Positions 42,239 through 50,778 are shown, counted from the stretch's first letter. The stretch: 64,000 nucleotides of DNA from ASV31 sp965229765 (GCA_965229765.1 CBDDJT010000003.1:1240001-1304000), one strand, 5' to 3'. Notes: a model not told the origin generated them from the sequence alone. Numbers and translations: made by a program.

Positions 42239-43072
42239 ATGGACTGGCTGACAGACACCAAGATCCCCGTCGGACGCGCCGCCGGCAGCGTCTTCGACTG
42301 GCTACAGGTCAATGGCGCGTGGTTCTTCGACGGGCTGTCCGACGCGATGGAAGCGCTGATCGACGCGATCCTTTGGGTCCTGCAGACGCCGCATCCCTTC
42401 GTGATCATCGCCGTCTTCGTCGCCCTGACCTGGATGTTGCAGAAGAACTGGAAGGTCTGTCTCTTCGTCGCGCTCGGTTTCCTCTTCATCCTCAACCAGG
42501 ACTACTGGGAGGAAACCACCGAAAGCCTGACGCTGGTGCTGTCGGCCTGCGTGGTCTGCATGGGCGTCGGCGTGCCCATCGGCATCGCGGTGGCGCACCG
42601 GCCGCGCCTTTACGCAGCCATGCGGCCCGTGCTCGACCTGATGCAGACGCTGCCCACCTTTGTCTACCTGATCCCGGCAATCGTGTTCTTCGGCATCGGC
42701 ATGGTGCCGGGGCTGATCGCCACGGTGATCTTCGTGGTGCCCGCGCCCGTGCGGCTGACGCACCTCGGCGTGTCCTCGACGCCCACGCATCTGCTGGAGG
42801 CCGCGCGCGCCTTCGGCGCCACGCCGCGACAGGTGCTGTGGAAGGTCGAACTGCCCTATGCCTTTCCTCAGATCATGACGGGGCTCAACCAGACGATCAT
42901 GCTGTCGCTGTCGATGGTCGTCATCGCCGCACTGGTGGGCGCCGACGGGCTCGGCGTGCCGGTGGTGCGCGCGCTGAACCAGGTGAACACCGCGCTGGGC
43001 TTTGAATCGGGCTTCATCATCGTGGTCGTGGCCATCATGCTGGACCGGATGCTTCGGGTGGACCGCAAATGA
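42239..43072 (+). CDS. choW: Choline ABC transporter permease
   Basis: A 277-residue OpuAB/ProW-type permease. Start MDWLTDTKIPVGRAAGSVFD at 42239 matches the family; the ORF reaches back into the repeat element without homology. About six helices, including FVIIAVFVALTWMLQ and TLVLSACVVCMGVGVPIGIA; the EAA loop is EAARAFGATPRQVLWKVELP with the following QIMTGLNQTIMLSLSMVVIA. The upstream ribosome-binding site (ACAAGGG) is weak, suggesting lower expression than choX. Confidence 0.93.
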   Translation: MDWLTDTKIPVGRAAGSVFDWLQVNGAWFFDGLSDAMEALIDAILWVLQTPHPFVIIAVFVALTWMLQKNWKVCLFVALGFLFILNQDYWEETTESLTLVLSACVVCMGVGVPIGIAVAHRPRLYAAMRPVLDLMQTLPTFVYLIPAIVFFGIGMVPGLIATVIFVVPAPVRLTHLGVSSTPTHLLEAARAFGATPRQVLWKVELPYAFPQIMTGLNQTIMLSLSMVVIAALVGADGLGVPVVRALNQVNTALGFESGFIIVVVAIMLDRMLRVDRK

Positions 43073-44118
43073 CCCGCCCCGGCCCCGATACCGCCACCGC
43101 CGTCGTCTTCGACCGGGTCTCCATCGTCTTCGGCGACCATCCCGACCGGGCGCTGCCGCTTATGGACGCCGGGCAAAGCCGGACAGAGATCCAGGCTGAA
43201 ACCGGGCAGGTGCTGGGCGTGCACGACTGCTCGCTCGATGTCGCCACCGGCGAGATCCTTGTCCTGATGGGCCTGTCAGGCTCTGGCAAGTCGACGCTTC
43301 TGCGCGCCGTCAACGGGCTGAACCCGGTGGTGCGTGGCGAGGTGCGGGTGCAGGGCGGCGACGGCATGACCAGCGTCACGACGGCCGATGCGCCCACGCT
43401 CCGCCGCCTGAGGCTCAACCATATCGCCATGGTGTTCCAGCAGTTCGGTCTTCTGCCCTGGCGCAGCGTGGCCGAGAACGTGGGTCTCGGGCTGGAACTG
43501 GGCGGCGTTCCCCGGACCGAAAGGGCAGAGCGGGTGACACGCCAGCTGTCGCTCGTGGGTCTGTCGGACTGGGCCGACCGCAAGGTGGGCGAGCTGTCCG
43601 GCGGAATGCAGCAGCGCGTCGGCCTTGCCCGCGCCTTTGCCACCGACGCACCGATCCTTCTGATGGACGAGCCATTCTCGGCGCTCGACCCGCTGATCCG
43701 CACCCGGCTTCAGGACGAACTGATCGACCTGCAAAAGACGCTCAACCGCACGATCATCTTCGTCAGCCACGACCTGGACGAGGCGTTCAAGCTGGGCGAC
43801 CGCATCGCGATCATGGAAGGCGGGCGAATCGTGCAATGCGGCACGCCCAAGGACATCTTCTCGGCCCCGGCGAACGACTACGTGGCCGATTTCGTCGCCA
43901 ACATGAATCCGCTGGGCGTGCTGCGCGCCTCTGACGTGATGGAGCCCGCAACCACCGGCGCGCCGGCGTTCAGCGTGCCCCAGGACACGCCGCTGGCCGA
44001 GGTGATGCAACACCTGGTCGGCCGCGACGGACCCGTTGGCGTGACCGGGGGCGACCGCCTGCTGGGGCAGGTCACCGGCCAGACGGTGATGGCGCGGCTT
44101 CTGGACCCGCGCGGCTAG
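43069..44118 (+). CDS. choV: Choline ABC transporter ATP-binding protein
   Basis: A 349-residue ATPase of the ProV/OpuAA type. Walker A LMGLSGSGKSTLLRAVNGL (near residue 69), Q-loop FQQFGLLPWRSVAENVGLGL, signature GELSGGMQQRVGLARAFA near 180, Walker B ILLMDEPFSALDPLIRTRLQ and the H-loop FVSHDLDEAFKLGDRI. The C terminus (about 290-349) resembles a single partial CBS domain. The N-terminal insertion DAGQSRTEIQAETGQVLGVH is typical of ChoV/ProV. The ATGA overlap with choW gives translational coupling. Confidence 0.94.
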   Translation: MTRPGPDTATAVVFDRVSIVFGDHPDRALPLMDAGQSRTEIQAETGQVLGVHDCSLDVATGEILVLMGLSGSGKSTLLRAVNGLNPVVRGEVRVQGGDGMTSVTTADAPTLRRLRLNHIAMVFQQFGLLPWRSVAENVGLGLELGGVPRTERAERVTRQLSLVGLSDWADRKVGELSGGMQQRVGLARAFATDAPILLMDEPFSALDPLIRTRLQDELIDLQKTLNRTIIFVSHDLDEAFKLGDRIAIMEGGRIVQCGTPKDIFSAPANDYVADFVANMNPLGVLRASDVMEPATTGAPAFSVPQDTPLAEVMQHLVGRDGPVGVTGGDRLLGQVTGQTVMARLLDPRG

Positions 44119-44120
44119 CG

Positions 44121-44717
44121 TCAGCCGCGAGAGGTGCCGCGGCGCGCGTTGCCCCTATCGTCATCGTCAAAGAAATCCTCGTCAAAGATGTCCTCTTCGG
44201 GGCCATCTTCGGCGGGCATGTCCTCTTCCATGACTGCGGTATCGTCGGCCGGCGGTTCGTCCACGGTTTCAGGCACCGGGACCTGCTCTGGCGTATCGTT
44301 CTCCACCGCGACGCTGTCGGTCAGCGCGATCCGCTCGACATGGTGCAGCGCGGTCTCGCCGGTATCGATTTCCTTGAAATCGGCGCTGTCGTAGCCCCGC
44401 GCCTCGCAGTCTTCGGAGCCGACGATGGTGAAGGCATCGGGCAGCGTGCAGAAAGAATAGCCATCGCCCTGGAAGGCCATGTCGTCGGCCACGGCGTGGT
44501 AATAGTAATATCGCGACTGAAGGTCGCCCGGCAGCGCGTCCACGCAGCCGCCCGGCTCCAGCAGCCACCAGCCCTCGGACGTCCAGTCGTCGCCCAGATA
44601 GCCGATCGCGACGCTCTGGAACGCGTCCGTGTCATTGCAGATTTCCAGTCCTGCCTGCGCAGCGCCTGCCGCGCCGATCAGGGTCACCGCCGCTGCGGCG
44701 CACATCCCGGTTTTCAT
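44121..44717 (-). CDS. DUF1036 exported protein, single domain with acidic tail
   Basis: A 198-residue secreted protein. Signal peptide MKTGMCAAAAVTLIGAAGAAQA, then one DUF1036 domain: LEICNDTDAFQSVAIGYLGD, WTSEGWWLLEPGGC and SRYYYYHAVADD, ending with FCTLPDAFTIVGSEDCEARG. The remaining 70 residues are a low-complexity, very acidic and proline-rich tail (EEDMPAEDGPEEDIFDEDFF). Function of DUF1036 is unknown. Its 3' end is 2 bases from the choV stop on the other strand. Paralogous to the adjacent two-domain gene. Confidence 0.85.
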   Translation of the reverse strand: MKTGMCAAAAVTLIGAAGAAQAGLEICNDTDAFQSVAIGYLGDDWTSEGWWLLEPGGCVDALPGDLQSRYYYYHAVADDMAFQGDGYSFCTLPDAFTIVGSEDCEARGYDSADFKEIDTGETALHHVERIALTDSVAVENDTPEQVPVPETVDEPPADDTAVMEEDMPAEDGPEEDIFDEDFFDDDDRGNARRGTSRG

Positions 44718-44817
44718 GTCCTGCCGTCCTGTTGGTTGCCGACACTGTCAGACTAGGCGCGGAATCGAGTCGTGCCAACCGTCCTGCCCGGGGCCCGGAC
44801 AGGACGCCGCGCTCCGG

Positions 44818-45714
44818 TCAGTTGCCGCGCGGGGGACGCGGGGTGACCTTGCGCTCGAACGTGGGCACCTCGGTGGGGGCCTTGCTGGTCTCCGCCGCGG
44901 GCGGCTTGCCGGTATCGCGGACGGGCGGCGGCGGCGCGCTGTCGTCGATCAGCGTCAGGGTAAAGCTGGTGTAATCCTCGACGTCGATCTCGGCGAACTC
45001 TTCCTCGTCATAGCCGCGCGACCGGCAGTTGGTGTCGCCCACGATGGTGTAGGCCTCGGGCGACGTGCAGAAGAAATAGCCCTCGCCGTCAAAACTGCCG
45101 CCTTCGACCTCGGCGCGGTAATAGTAGTACCGCAGGTCCAGAAAACCGGTGATGACCGTCGTGCACTCGTCGGGCTCGATGTTCCACCAGCCCTCGGAGG
45201 TCCAGTCCGCCTCGCCCTGATAGCCCACCGACACGCTTTGCACCCATGGCGTGTCGTTGCAGAAGATCAGCCCGTCCCCAGTGTCGGGCGGTGCGGTGCT
45301 GGCGCCCTCGGGGTCGACCAGCGTCAGCGTATAGTGCGTGGCCGTGGGGCCTGTGTCGATCTCGCGGAAGTCCTCGGTGTCGTAACCGCGCGCCTCGCAG
45401 TTGGTGTCGCCTTCGATCGTGTAGGCCTCGGGCGTGGTGCAGAACAGATAGCCCTCGCCGTCGAAATCGCCTGCGTCCACCTCGGCCCGGTAATAGTAGT
45501 ACCGGTTCTGCAGATCGCCCGACAACGGCAGCAGGCAATCGCCCGGCTCCACGTTCCACCAGCCTTCACTGATCCATCCGTCGCTGCCCTGATAGGCGAT
45601 CGACACACTCTGGACGGCTGCGGTGTCGTTGCAGACCTCCAGCCCTGCCTCTGCCGAGGCGGCAAAGAATAGCCCCGCCATCGCGGCGGCAACTGCGGCA
45701 ATACGTTTGGTCAT
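44818..45714 (-). CDS. DUF1036 exported protein with two tandem domains
   Basis: A 298-residue secreted protein (signal MTKRIAAVAAAMAGLFFAAS, cleaved near AEA). It has two DUF1036 copies: first LEVCNDTAAVQSVSIAYQGS/WISEGWWNVEPGDC/NRYYYYRAEVDAGDF, second LIFCNDTPWVQSVSVGYQGE/WTSEGWWNIEPDEC/LRYYYYRAEVEGGSF, each closed by a C..RGYD..F.EID block. A short proline-rich C-terminal tail follows. Domain 1 is closest to the single domain of the neighbouring gene, so a gene duplication followed by domain duplication is likely. The ORF stays open to 46719 through another gene; the signal peptide fixes the start. Confidence 0.88.
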   Translation of the reverse strand: MTKRIAAVAAAMAGLFFAASAEAGLEVCNDTAAVQSVSIAYQGSDGWISEGWWNVEPGDCLLPLSGDLQNRYYYYRAEVDAGDFDGEGYLFCTTPEAYTIEGDTNCEARGYDTEDFREIDTGPTATHYTLTLVDPEGASTAPPDTGDGLIFCNDTPWVQSVSVGYQGEADWTSEGWWNIEPDECTTVITGFLDLRYYYYRAEVEGGSFDGEGYFFCTSPEAYTIVGDTNCRSRGYDEEEFAEIDVEDYTSFTLTLIDDSAPPPPVRDTGKPPAAETSKAPTEVPTFERKVTPRPPRGN

Positions 45715-45782
45715 CCCGGATCCGTCCTTTCCTTCTCGGGCCGAGTTTAGGAAGAAACGCCCAACCGGCAAAGCCTTTCCTG

Positions 45783-46697
45783 TCAAAGCTTGGTCGCGAC
45801 CGCCGGCGGCGTGACACTGCGCCGTTTCAGCACCGCTTCGCGCCATGTGATGAAACTTACGGCACCAAGGATCAGCGCGCCGCCCGCGATCACGAAACCG
45901 TCGATCCCCTCGCCGAAGACCAGCGCGCCCAGAAGCGTGGCCCAGACAAGCTGAAGGAAGGTGACGGGCTGGGTCACGGTGATCGGTGCCGCGCGCAGAC
46001 CCAGCGTCATGGTGTAATGCCCCGCCGTCGCCAGCGCGGCCACCACGAAAAGCCAGCCCAGCTGCGTCCACGTTGGCCAAACCCAGTCGATCAGCGCCAG
46101 CGGGAGCAGCCCCACCGTCACCCAGACCGACAGCCACGCCACCACCACCGTGGGCGACACCCGGTCGGCAAGCACCTTGGCCACAAGAAAGGACGTCGCG
46201 AACAACACCGCGTTGAGAAGCATCGCAACGTGGCCGGGCGACAGTTCCCTGACGCCGGGGCGCAGGATCACCAGCGCCCCCATCAGCGCCACGCCCACCG
46301 CAGCGATCCGCCGCACCGCCAGCCGCTCTCCAAGAAACAGCGCCGCACCGATCGTCACGTAGATCGGCGCCAGATAGCCCAGCGCCGTAACCTCGGCCAG
46401 CGGGATGCGCGTCATCGCGAAAAACCAGCAGGTGACCCCCAGCGCGTGAACCAGCCCGCGCAGCGCGAACAGCCGGTGCGCCCCCCGGTCCAGCCGCGCC
46501 GCGCGCAGGCTGGGCAGAAACGGGATGAAAAAGACCAGCCCCATCAGATAGCGCAGGAATGCCGCCTGCCCCGGCGGAATGCCGTCGCCCACATGCTTCA
46601 CGATCGCGGTGACGCCGACGAACAGCGCCCCGGTGCACAACATCCACAGGATGCCTGCCACCGGGCGCGGCTCGGACGAAGGGGTTGGAAGAACCAT
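45783..46697 (-). CDS. EamA/DMT family transporter
   Basis: A 304-residue ten-helix drug/metabolite transporter. Two EamA repeats are visible: the first from GILWMLCTGALFVGVTAIVK with the QAAFLRYLMGLVFFIPFLPS helix, the second from AMLLNAVLFATSFLVAKVLA to ALVFGEGIDGFVIAGGALIL. Substrates of such proteins range from amino acids to riboflavin or S-adenosylmethionine; not predictable here. The start at 46697 is preferred because upstream in-frame sequence lies in the divergent promoter region. Confidence 0.87.
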   Translation of the reverse strand: MVLPTPSSEPRPVAGILWMLCTGALFVGVTAIVKHVGDGIPPGQAAFLRYLMGLVFFIPFLPSLRAARLDRGAHRLFALRGLVHALGVTCWFFAMTRIPLAEVTALGYLAPIYVTIGAALFLGERLAVRRIAAVGVALMGALVILRPGVRELSPGHVAMLLNAVLFATSFLVAKVLADRVSPTVVVAWLSVWVTVGLLPLALIDWVWPTWTQLGWLFVVAALATAGHYTMTLGLRAAPITVTQPVTFLQLVWATLLGALVFGEGIDGFVIAGGALILGAVSFITWREAVLKRRSVTPPAVATKL

Positions 46698-46770
46698 GCG
46701 GCGATCTAGACCGGAACACCGCGCCAAGGGCAACCCTGTGAAGCCCGCGCGCGGCGTGCTAGTCTGCGGC

Positions 46771-47337
46771 ATGCTTCGCGACATGCTGTCTCTTGCGGTC
46801 TGCCTGTGCCTCGCCGCCCCGCTTCCGGCGGCAGAGACGACGGTCTACGCGCCGGGAACCTGCCCGGTCACACCCATCGCCCCGCAGCCCGACGCAGCCC
46901 GCCTGCCCGATCCGCTGGTGGCCGTGCTGCTCGACTGGATCGCCGCCGAGACCGCCTATGACGTGTCGGCCATCCGCGACGATCCGCCCGCCGTGACCTT
47001 CTGCAACCGGGGCGAGGCGATCCTGTATGAAGACCTCGAAGTGCTGGTGGGCGACGACATCTTCGGCCTTTACGACGCGCACCGCCGCCAGATCGTTCTG
47101 GTGCGTCCATGGGACTCGGACGACCCGCGCGACCGGGGCGTGCTCCTGCATGAACTCGTGCATCGCGTGCAGCTTGCGAACCGCGAGTGGGAGTGCCTGA
47201 GCGCCCCGGAATACGAGGCCTATACCCTTCAGGCCCGCTATCTCGAACAGCACGGGATCGACGCGGGCTTCGACTGGCTGCACATATACTTCCTGTCGAA
47301 ATGCCCGGTCGACATCCACCCGGCTCAGACGCCCTGA
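46771..47337 (+). CDS. DUF6639-type exported putative zinc peptidase
   Basis: A 188-residue secreted protein with signal peptide MLRDMLSLAVCLCLAAPLPA. The key motif is LLHELVHRVQ at about residue 131, an HExxH zinc site, followed by EYEAYTLQARYLEQHG with a possible third ligand Glu. Four further cysteines (GTCPVT, TFCNRG, EWECLS, SKCPVD) could form two disulfides. It matches what I recall of DUF6639. Its last 13 bases overlap the end of the convergent lysE gene. Confidence 0.72.
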   Translation: MLRDMLSLAVCLCLAAPLPAAETTVYAPGTCPVTPIAPQPDAARLPDPLVAVLLDWIAAETAYDVSAIRDDPPAVTFCNRGEAILYEDLEVLVGDDIFGLYDAHRRQIVLVRPWDSDDPRDRGVLLHELVHRVQLANREWECLSAPEYEAYTLQARYLEQHGIDAGFDWLHIYFLSKCPVDIHPAQTP

Positions 47338-47936
47338 CCGAACGCCAGTCCCGCGGCGATCGCCCACATCGTCAGCCCCACCACCACCTCCAGCACCCGC
47401 CACGCCGCGGGCTTGCGGAACAGCGGCCGCACCAGCCGCGCCCCGAACCCCAGCGAGAAGAAGAAGACGAAGGACGCCACCATCGCGCCGCCGCCAAAGG
47501 CCCAGCGCGCGCCCTCGAACTGCGTCGATATCGACCCGATCAGGATCACCGTGTCGAGGTAGACATGCGGGTTCAGCCAGGTCAGCGCCAGGCAGGTCGC
47601 CAGCGTCGCGCCCAGCGGCCCCGCACCGCCCGCCGCCGGTTCCAGCGCCTCGGCCGGGCCCAGCGCACGGCGGAACGACAGCGCGCCATACGCCAGAAGA
47701 AAGGCCACGCCACCCCAGCGCAGCATCGGCGCCACGCCCGGAAGCGACGCCTCCACCGCCGCCAGCCCGCCGACCCCCAGCGCGATCAGCGCCGCGTCCG
47801 ACACCGCGCAGGTCAGGCAGACCGCCAGCACATGCGCCCCCCGCAGCCCCTGTCGCAGGACGAACGCGTTCTGCGCCCCGATCGCAAGGATCAGGCTGAA
47901 GCCCAACGCGAATCCCGCCACCGCCGCCTGAACCAT
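47325..47936 (-). CDS. LysE/ArgO family amino acid exporter
   Basis: A 203-residue membrane protein with about six helices. The N-terminal FALGFSLILAIGAQNAFVLR is the LysE/ArgO signature (GAQNAFVL), and LATCLALTWLNPHVYLDTVI with ILIGSIS the second conserved block; together these favour the ArgO/LysE subgroup that exports basic amino acids over RhtB. The start at 47936 (MVQAAVAGF) is set by the family; the ORF extends to 48053 without homology. Convergent overlap with the putative peptidase gene. Confidence 0.88.
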   Translation of the reverse strand: MVQAAVAGFALGFSLILAIGAQNAFVLRQGLRGAHVLAVCLTCAVSDAALIALGVGGLAAVEASLPGVAPMLRWGGVAFLLAYGALSFRRALGPAEALEPAAGGAGPLGATLATCLALTWLNPHVYLDTVILIGSISTQFEGARWAFGGGAMVASFVFFFSLGFGARLVRPLFRKPAAWRVLEVVVGLTMWAIAAGLAFGQGV

Positions 47937-48112
47937 CCGCGCCCCGTCCCCTGCCGACACATCCGGCGGTCCTTGCCGCAACCCGCCCCGCAGCACAAGC
48001 CGCAAGCCCGCGCGAAAAAATCTTGCCCGAATGTCGAAATCGCCCGGGCCCACGGCTCATGCATTCAGACGGCCGATCCCCGCGCCGTCCGCATGACCGA
48101 AAGGACACGACC

Positions 48113-48490
48113 ATGACACGCCTTGCCCTTGCCGCGCTTCTTGCTGCGCTGCCGCTGGCCGCGCCCGCAGCCGACTTCACCATCTTCATCCACGAAACCC
48201 CCGCCGACACCGCGCTGCGCAGCGATCCCGGCGCCGCGGGGCAGGCCTACTGGGCCACCTGGGCCGCCTGGTCCGCCGACCTCGCCGCCTCGGGCGCGAT
48301 GACCGGCGGGGCGCCGCTCGTTCCCGGCGCGCCCGGCCCCGACGGGCTGATCCTCGGCGGCTATTTCGTGATCCGAGCCGACAGCCCCGCCGACGCCGCG
48401 CCACTGGCCGCCACCGCACCCTCGGCGCTGCGCGGCGGCACCGCCACCGTGGCGGCGCATCTCGACATCATGCCGATGTCGACAGACTGA
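48113..48490 (+). CDS. Exported YCII-like protein
   Basis: A 125-residue protein with signal peptide MTRLALAALLAALPLAAPA and a YCII/DGPF-like fold in the mature part: FTIFIHETPADTALRSDPGA, YWATWAAWSADLAASGAMTG, GGYFVIRADSPADAAPLAAT, then HLDIMPM. Exported YCII proteins are rare. It lies 41 bases before a cytoplasmic YCII gene and shares its core layout, indicating duplication. Probably part of the ECF42 sigma operon. Confidence 0.78.
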   Translation: MTRLALAALLAALPLAAPAADFTIFIHETPADTALRSDPGAAGQAYWATWAAWSADLAASGAMTGGAPLVPGAPGPDGLILGGYFVIRADSPADAAPLAATAPSALRGGTATVAAHLDIMPMSTD

Positions 48491-48531
48491 CCGAAGCCCC
48501 CCATCATCCACACGTCCAGGGAGACGACACA

Positions 48532-48891
48532 ATGCAGTACATGCTCATCTTCGCAGAACCCGTCGCCGAATTCGGCAAACGTACCGACCCCGCTCATGCC
48601 GAAAGCTACTGGGGCGCCTGGGGCGCCTATATCGGCGCCCTGCAAGAGGCCGGCGTCATCGTGAACGGCGATGGTCTTCTGCCGCCCGACACCGCCACCA
48701 TCGTCCGCGTCCGCGACGGCAAGCGCGAGGTGCAGGACGGCCCCTATGCCGACATCAAGGAACAGCTTGGCGGCTATTTCGTGATCGAGGTGCCGGACCT
48801 CGACGCGGCGCTCGACTGGGCCGCGAAATCGCCCTCGGCCCGCGTCGGCTCGGTCGAGGTGCGCCCGGTCATGCCGCCGATCCAGCAGTGA
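48532..48891 (+). CDS. YciI/YCII (DGPF) family protein
   Basis: A 119-residue dimeric alpha/beta barrel protein of the DGPF type: MQYMLIFAEPVAEFGKRTDP, YWGAWGAYIGALQEAGVIVN and the diagnostic DGPYADIKEQLGGYFVIEVP. These proteins are encoded beside ECF41/ECF42 sigma factors in many bacteria and are thought to be their regulons' products. Its stop overlaps the sigma factor start (GTGA). Confidence 0.88.
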   Translation: MQYMLIFAEPVAEFGKRTDPAHAESYWGAWGAYIGALQEAGVIVNGDGLLPPDTATIVRVRDGKREVQDGPYADIKEQLGGYFVIEVPDLDAALDWAAKSPSARVGSVEVRPVMPPIQQ

Positions 48892-50105
48892 CCCGGGGGG
48901 AAGGCGCCCGCGCCGCGGCCGAAACCGCGGCGCGCAGCAGCTACGGGCGCCTTCTCGCCCTCGTCACCCGGCGCACCCGCGACATCGCCGCCGCCGAGGA
49001 TGCCCTGGCAGAGGCCTTCGCCGCCGCTTTGCGCGCATGGCCAGAACGCGGCATCCCCGACCGGCCAGAGGCCTGGCTTCTGACCGCCGCACGCCGCGCC
49101 GCCGGCGCGCAGGACCGGCGCGGCCGCACCGCCCGCGCCGCACAGGACACGCTGACCATGATCGAAACCCTCGGCCGCCAGCCGCCCGACGATCCGTTTC
49201 CCGACGACCGGCTGCGGCTTCTTTTCACCTGTGCCCATCCCGCCATCGACCCGGCCGCCCGCACGCCCCTGATGCTTCAGACCGTGCTTGGCCTCGACGC
49301 CGCGCGCATCGCCGCCGCCTTCGCCACCAGCCCGGCGGCCATGTCCCAGCGCCTCGTCCGCGCCAAGACCCGCATCCGCGACGCCGGCATCCCCTTTTCC
49401 ACGCCAGAGCCGCCCGACCTGCCCGACCGTCTCGGCGACGTGCTCGCCGCGATCTATGCCGCCTTCGGCACCGGCTGGGATGCGCTCGGCGGGGCCGAGG
49501 ATGCCGGCCACCCCCTGACGGCAGAGGCGATCTGGCTCACCCGGCTGACCGTCCACCTGCTGCCGGAAGAGCCCGAACCCATGGGCCTCCTGTCGCTCAT
49601 GCTGCACGCCACCGCCCGCCGCGCCGCCCGCCGCGACGCCACGGGCGCCTATGTGCCGCTCCGCGACCAGGACCGCGCGCTCTGGGACACCGCCATGATC
49701 GCCGAGGCAGAGGCGTGCCTGACCCGCGCCGCCGACGCCCGCCGCTTCGGCCGCTTCCAGACAGAGGCCGCGATCCAGTCGCTCCACGCCGCCACGCCCC
49801 GCGGCGCCCGGCCCGACGCCCGCGCGCTGACCGCGCTCTACGACGCGCTGGCGCTGCATCATCCCGCGCTCGGCGTGCTGGTGGCCCGCGCCGTGGCCCA
49901 TGGCGACCGCGATGGCCCCGCCGCCGGGCTGCGCCTGCTGGACGCCATCGCCCCCGAGCGCGCCGCGGGATATCAGCCCTACTGGGCCGCGCGCCTGTCG
50001 CTCGCCCGCGCCGCCGGGCAGGACGCCACCGCCGACATGGCCCGCCGCCGCGCCATGGCCCTCACCGCCGACCCCGCCGTCGCCGCCTGGCTGGCCACCC
50101 GCTAG
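48888..50105 (+). CDS. ECF42-group RNA polymerase sigma factor
   Basis: A 405-residue sigma factor with N-terminal sigma2 (YGRLLALVTRRTRDIAAAED ALAEAF region split over residues 18-45) and sigma4 (LMLQTVLGLDAARIAAAFAT, then MSQRLVRAKTRIRDAGIPF), and the long C-terminal extension typical of ECF42, TPR-like and about 200 residues (PDLPDRLGDVLAAIYAAFGT and the YDALALHHPALGVLVARAVA block). The ECF42 group, as I recall, controls or is encoded with DGPF proteins and is regulated through its extension rather than by an anti-sigma factor. GTG start overlaps the YCII stop by 4 bases. Confidence 0.88.
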   Translation: MTRGEGARAAAETAARSSYGRLLALVTRRTRDIAAAEDALAEAFAAALRAWPERGIPDRPEAWLLTAARRAAGAQDRRGRTARAAQDTLTMIETLGRQPPDDPFPDDRLRLLFTCAHPAIDPAARTPLMLQTVLGLDAARIAAAFATSPAAMSQRLVRAKTRIRDAGIPFSTPEPPDLPDRLGDVLAAIYAAFGTGWDALGGAEDAGHPLTAEAIWLTRLTVHLLPEEPEPMGLLSLMLHATARRAARRDATGAYVPLRDQDRALWDTAMIAEAEACLTRAADARRFGRFQTEAAIQSLHAATPRGARPDARALTALYDALALHHPALGVLVARAVAHGDRDGPAAGLRLLDAIAPERAAGYQPYWAARLSLARAAGQDATADMARRRAMALTADPAVAAWLATR

Positions 50106-50129
50106 GCGGTGCCGCCGGGGGTGTAGGGA

Positions 50130-50587
50130 TGACACGCTGCCCTCGCGAACCGCGCCTCGAAATCGAAACCGGACGTCGAACACGGCAACTGCGCCTTCGC
50201 CTTTCGCGGCCGCCGGTTTTCCCCCGCCCCGCAAGGATCGCGCCAGAGTTCGTGACCTCGACACCGCCGCTTTCGGCCAGCCTGCCGCGCAACTCCACCA
50301 GCTCCGCCTCGCGCCCCACCACCCGCCGCCCCCTTGGGCACGCCGATGAAGGGGGCGACGTTAGGCGCGGGGTCCGGCGGCGGATCGGGTGGCACGATCA
50401 CCACGCGTTGCGGCGGATCCTTGCGACCGAGCCAGCCAAAGACGCACCGCCGCACCGAATGCGGATCGGGACCGAGATAGGTCAGAAGTGCGACCACCCC
50501 GGCGATGACACTCCATTCCCCGGCCCCCCAGCCCATGATCGCATCAAAGATACCCTGCACCTCCCCGCCCCGGCCTCTCACCGCCAT
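50130..50587 (-). pseudogene. Degenerate membrane-anchored STAND/NB-ARC ATPase remnant
   Basis: Two reading frames together look like the N-terminus of a STAND-type NTPase. Frame one (about 50590-50350) gives a membrane helix and proline-rich linker: GEWSVIAGVVALLTYLGPD, then IVPPDPPPDPAPNVAPFIG. Frame two (about 50322-50180) continues with VGREAELVELRGRLAESGGV and an eroded P-loop (AILAGRGKTGG), the usual order in TPR-containing NB-ARC proteins (PFVGREAEL...GxGKT). About 20 bases of extra sequence separate the frames, and no downstream ATPase or repeat domain remains. The assignment is by pattern memory only. Confidence 0.5.
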
Positions 50588-50778
50588 GGCGACAGTCAAG
50601 CAAGGCGGCCCGCGCCTTTTAGGCGAAACCCCCGGTCTTCTTCTGTTCGAAAATACTCTCGCCGAAGGCACGCCGCGCAGCGGCGTTCGCGCGCGGCCGT
50701 GCCATCGGGTCCGCCGCGGGGACAGCGTCCGCGCCGACGCGATGCCGACGTTGTGCCGACGTGATGCCGCAGCCCCGA
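50588..50778. other. Non-coding stretch before yebC
   Basis: With the pseudogene, this completes a 673-base region free of intact genes between the sigma factor and yebC. It contains the dispersed repeat at 50637-50671 and a CGCCGCGCAGCGGCG hairpin (50672-50686). No other gene is supported. Confidence 0.5.
50637..50671 (-). repeat. Dispersed extragenic repeat, copy shared with the choX-choW element
   Basis: This 35-base segment matches 42112-42146 at 31 of 35 positions (core CTTCTTCTGTTC..AAATACTC followed by CGCCG.AGGCAC). On the minus strand it reads GTGCCTTCGGCG then GAGTATTT..GAACAGAAGAAG. A GC-rich hairpin adjoins it on the same side as in the other copy. It lies in an intergenic region beside the pseudogene. 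Confidence 0.75.

Noticed and set aside
48774..50264. 496-residue glycine-rich minus-strand ORF opposite the ECF42 gene.
   Set aside because: Antisense shadow; the sigma factor on the plus strand has clear domains and translational coupling.
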